This document shows, in pieces, positions 5,523 through 7,691 of a stretch of 7,691 nt of DNA. This stretch comes from CAMBDR01 sp046597185 (GTDB lineage: Bacteria; Pseudomonadota; Gammaproteobacteria; Burkholderiales; Burkholderiaceae_D). Below the pieces are notes generated by a model. The model was not told where the DNA came from. It saw only the letters and a program-made list of their open reading frames with translations, and made no database searches. The stretch's first letter is position 1; the number at the start of each line of letters is the position of its first letter. The DNA lies in contig JBKJLF010000493.1 in NCBI GenBank assembly GCA_046597185.1, positions 1 to 7,691 of the forward strand, written 5' to 3'. The position numbers and the translations under genes were made by a program.

Positions 5523-7081
5523 CCAACCCGCTCCACCTCAAACCCCACCACATTTCTCGCCTCGCGAGAAAACTCCACACCAATCAAATCAATCGGCAGC
5601 CCCTTGGCCCGATATTTCTCTGCATAGCCCTTTTCCTTCAACTGCTGCAACGCACGACCATTGGGCAGTAATTCCCCCACCTTAAACTCAAACAAATAAA
5701 TATGCTCAGGCAACAGCACCGCCATATCAATGCGCCCATGGTTGGTGCAATCTTCCACCCGCACATCCAGGCCCAGCGCGGCGAAATAGCTGTAAAACAC
5801 GCTGGCGTAATAGCCCTCGAATTGCGCTATCGGGTTGTTGGTATACCACTGATGCGGGATACTGGCAAAGAATGCCTGAAACAACTCGCGCAAAGCCGCC
5901 ACATCCTGCCCATGCAACAACTGGCGCAATTGTCTGCCGTGGTTCTTCTTCGCATCGCCCGTATAACACGTCAGCAAACCTTTATTGATGCCCACTTCCA
6001 CTTCACGATTCGGATACCCCAGCGTATAACTGATCATGCCGGGGTCGGGTTCTTCCTGCTCATGAATGGTCAGGTAGCCGCTTTGAAACAACAACGCCTC
6101 GACCGAAATATGATCAATATCGAAAGCACCCAGCAAATCATCATCCGAATAGAGATTGGCCAATTCCGGCGTAAAAAAACCGCGTTCGCCCATCATTTTC
6201 AACAAAAACGCAGGCGTACCCGTTTGAAACCACCATGCACTAAATTTACGCTGTTGAAATAGCAGTAGCAAATCAAACGGGTTATACACCGACTCACCCA
6301 ACCAGTTATAGCCGTTATACCAAAGCCGCATTTGTTCCCGATCCAAGCCATCGAGCTCCGGCGCAAAAACGGTGTTGATATCGTCATCGGTATAGCCGCA
6401 TAATGCAGAATAGCTGCCATCAAGGGTAATGTCTTCCAGATTATTCAAGCCAGAAAACAAACTCACCTTGGAAAATTTGGACACGCCCGTCAGCATGGCG
6501 AAATGGATATGCGCATCCTGATCCTTAATCACGCTATACAAATCTTTCAGAGTATCGCGCAGGGCGCTGGCGATATCCGCTTGATGCAGTTGATCCAGAA
6601 TCGGCTTGTCATACTCGTCGATAAGCACCACCACGCGCTGACCGGTTTGTTGATGCAAGCGCCCAATCAGATCACGAAATCGGCTACGTTGATGCTGATA
6701 GCGTACAGCTAGCCCAAACCGGATTTCGTGTTCTTCCAATTGTTGCTGGATCGATTCCAACAAATCCGCACGATCCAGCAAAGTGCTGCCACCAAAGCTG
6801 ATGCGTATTACCGGAAAGTGTTGCGACCAATCCCACTGATCATGAATGGCAAGACCAGCAAATAGCGCCTGATTACCCTCAAAAATTTCCTTCAAGGTAT
6901 CCAGAAACAAACTCTTGCCAAAACGCCGTGGCCGCGACAGAAAGTAATATTTACCCCGCGCAATCAAGCGTTTGGCAAAGCCGGTTTTATCAACGTAATA
7001 ACAGCCATCCTGTATGATTTGGGACAGGGTTTGCATGCCAATCGGCAATTTTTTGTGTGCGGTTTCAGGCAAGGCCGACAT
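5519..7081 (-). CDS. AAA-ATPase-like / PD-(D/E)XK nuclease protein (PF09820 + PF08011 type)
   Basis: The protein has 520 residues from ATG 7081, the start chosen because family proteins begin just before LPIGMQTLSQII and a GGGGTGAT ribosome site precedes it. The frame stays open upstream to 7234, but that stretch overlaps the upstream gene and looks like no family member. The N-terminal ATPase-like domain has YYVDKT (28-33), a P-loop variant FLSRPRRFGKSLFL (47-60, K56), Walker B VVLIDEYDKPIL (151-162) and LTGVSKF (197-203), all hallmarks of this family. The C-terminal nuclease domain has FEGYYASVFYSYFAALGL (421-438), GRIDMAV (449-455) and YLFEFKV (462-468). D452, E465 and K467 complete an intact PD-(D/E)XK site. 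Length and the end (IGVEFSREARNVVGFEVE) match full-length members, so the gene looks whole. The family is common in multi-copy form in many bacteria; its role is not established, and transposon- or defence-linked nuclease activity is inferred. Confidence 0.92.
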   Translation of the reverse strand: MSALPETAHKKLPIGMQTLSQIIQDGCYYVDKTGFAKRLIARGKYYFLSRPRRFGKSLFLDTLKEIFEGNQALFAGLAIHDQWDWSQHFPVIRISFGGSTLLDRADLLESIQQQLEEHEIRFGLAVRYQHQRSRFRDLIGRLHQQTGQRVVVLIDEYDKPILDQLHQADIASALRDTLKDLYSVIKDQDAHIHFAMLTGVSKFSKVSLFSGLNNLEDITLDGSYSALCGYTDDDINTVFAPELDGLDREQMRLWYNGYNWLGESVYNPFDLLLLFQQRKFSAWWFQTGTPAFLLKMMGERGFFTPELANLYSDDDLLGAFDIDHISVEALLFQSGYLTIHEQEEPDPGMISYTLGYPNREVEVGINKGLLTCYTGDAKKNHGRQLRQLLHGQDVAALRELFQAFFASIPHQWYTNNPIAQFEGYYASVFYSYFAALGLDVRVEDCTNHGRIDMAVLLPEHIYLFEFKVGELLPNGRALQQLKEKGYAEKYRAKGLPIDLIGVEFSREARNVVGFEVERVG

Positions 7082-7091
7082 AATCACCCCA

Positions 7092-7565
7092 TCAATGCAA
7101 CAAATGCGGTGGAATCTGCCGGGGCGATTTGGCCAGCAATTGCTCAAAATCCGTGCGCGCAATGCCGATTGATTTTTCCGCCAAGGCACTGTAGAGCATA
7201 ATGCCCTCACACATTTCCGGCAGTTGCAAGGCAAACTCCATTAATTCCCGCCCCGGTAACTCGGCATTAAAACTGCTGTCAAAACGCTCCGCAAAAGCCG
7301 CTCGATCAGCGCAGGCGGCAATCATCGCCCGGCCATCCGGGGCTTGGGTGAACGCCAGACTGACATCCCGGAATTCGCGCACTTCAACCATTTTATACAG
7401 ATCCGGCGGCGCACCAATTAGCACAATGCCAATCTTGGAATCCATAAACACAGAAAAGAAATGATCCAAAACGGCTTCCGAGTCTGGCTCGGCAAAAACC
7501 TGGGCCATGAGCTCAGAAAGCGGTGTCGCCAAATCATTGGCTTGAGAGAGAGGACGATACTTCAT
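7092..7565 (-). CDS. SseB-family-like small protein
   Basis: The protein has 157 residues from ATG 7565. The layout matches the SseB N-terminal domain (PF07179) as I recall it: an opening NDLATPLSELMAQVFAEP helix (10-27), AVLDHFFSVFMDSKIGIVLIG (31-51), a strand pair around SLAFTQAPDGRAMIAACADRAAFAERF (69-95), and a final part with LQLPEMCEGIMLYSA (113-127) and FEQLLA (140-145). It is soluble, with no signal peptide. Despite its historical name, this domain has no well-defined enzymatic role. It is 10 bp upstream of the PD-(D/E)XK gene and surely co-transcribed with it. No strong Shine-Dalgarno sequence precedes ATG 7565 (the leader is TTTTCTATTATC). Met20 (7508) is an alternative start but would cut into the family-like N-terminal helix. 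The family call is moderate. Confidence 0.7.
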   Translation of the reverse strand: MKYRPLSQANDLATPLSELMAQVFAEPDSEAVLDHFFSVFMDSKIGIVLIGAPPDLYKMVEVREFRDVSLAFTQAPDGRAMIAACADRAAFAERFDSSFNAELPGRELMEFALQLPEMCEGIMLYSALAEKSIGIARTDFEQLLAKSPRQIPPHLLH

Positions 7566-7601
7566 GATAATAGAAAAGAAAATCCAGAAAAGATTGGTTG
7601 A

Positions 7602-7632
7602 ATTTTAGTTAGGCCAGAGGATATTACCACAA
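7602..7632 (-). promoter_or_regulatory. Possible promoter of the SseB-like/nuclease operon
   Basis: On the minus strand TTGTGG (7632-7627) and TAAAAT (7607-7602) are separated by 19 bp, 37 bp or more upstream of ATG 7565, followed by an AT-rich leader. Spacing is longer than ideal and each box has mismatches, so this is only a candidate. Confidence 0.3.
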
Positions 7633-7666
7633 CCCGCAGCCAGATTAGCCCTCGGACGCCGCATTA

Positions 7667-7691
7667 CCCCCCCCCCCCCCCCCCCCCCCCC
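7667..7691. repeat. 25-nt poly-C run at the window edge
   Basis: Positions 7667-7691 are all C. Such a run at the very end of a sequence is typical of a sequencing or assembly artefact (poly-G on the opposite strand in two-colour chemistry). It should not be treated as genomic without support. Confidence 0.85.

Noticed and set aside
7082..7234. N-terminal extension of the PD-(D/E)XK protein to 7234
   Set aside because: The extra 51 residues are Cys/Arg-rich, overlap the SseB-like gene in another frame and do not resemble the family. ATG 7081 has a ribosome site and family-like N-terminus.

Overview
The window is a piece of bacterial chromosome of medium GC content (about 50-60% where I counted by hand) that looks like an accessory or defence island. 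Four of its genes encode NTPases, TIR, TPR or nuclease-family proteins typical of anti-phage and stress systems, and two gene remnants sit beside them. No housekeeping gene, tRNA, rRNA, transposase or CRISPR array was seen. Codon style and protein flavour suggest a gammaproteobacterium or betaproteobacterium, but this is a guess. The window ends in 25 consecutive C residues, which looks like a contig-edge artefact.

Left part, + strand (1-2443). The tail of an unrecognised gene (1-199) and a 162-bp gap lead to a 570-residue TIR domain fused to an ABC/SMC-type ATPase (362-2074). Its stop codon overlaps (ATGA) the start of what looks like a PtuB/TIGR02646-type HNH nuclease gene. That gene is broken: about 42 N-terminal codons and about 80 C-terminal codons survive in different frames, and the catalytic HNH core between them is missing. 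The layout recalls Septu (PtuA ATPase + PtuB HNH), with a TIR domain added to the ATPase.

Middle part, - strand (2490-5308). This is a tight two-gene operon with ATGA overlap. A P-loop ATPase with a C-terminal winged-helix-like region (5308-3914) precedes a protein with a conserved 'APDLWSWRTGVYEF' domain followed by five 40-41-residue TPR-like repeats (3917-2490). A perfect TATAAT box and a good Shine-Dalgarno sequence precede the ATPase. The pair looks like an uncharacterised NTPase-sensor cassette. Directly upstream is a 53-codon ORF (5522-5361) that resembles the C-terminal end of a DUF4062/TIR-like effector, probably the stump of a lost third gene.

Right part, - strand (5519-7565). An SseB-like 157-residue protein (7565-7092) lies 10 bp upstream of an AAA-ATPase-like protein with an intact PD-(D/E)XK nuclease domain (7081-5519; PF09820 + PF08011 type). 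This pair seems to have landed against, or replaced, the missing part of the DUF4062-like gene.

The left and middle operons converge across a 46-bp gap. Both appear to keep their ATPase/sensor parts while a putative effector gene is eroded. This pattern, together with the TIR-ATPase/HNH-remnant pair, is the most interesting content of the window.
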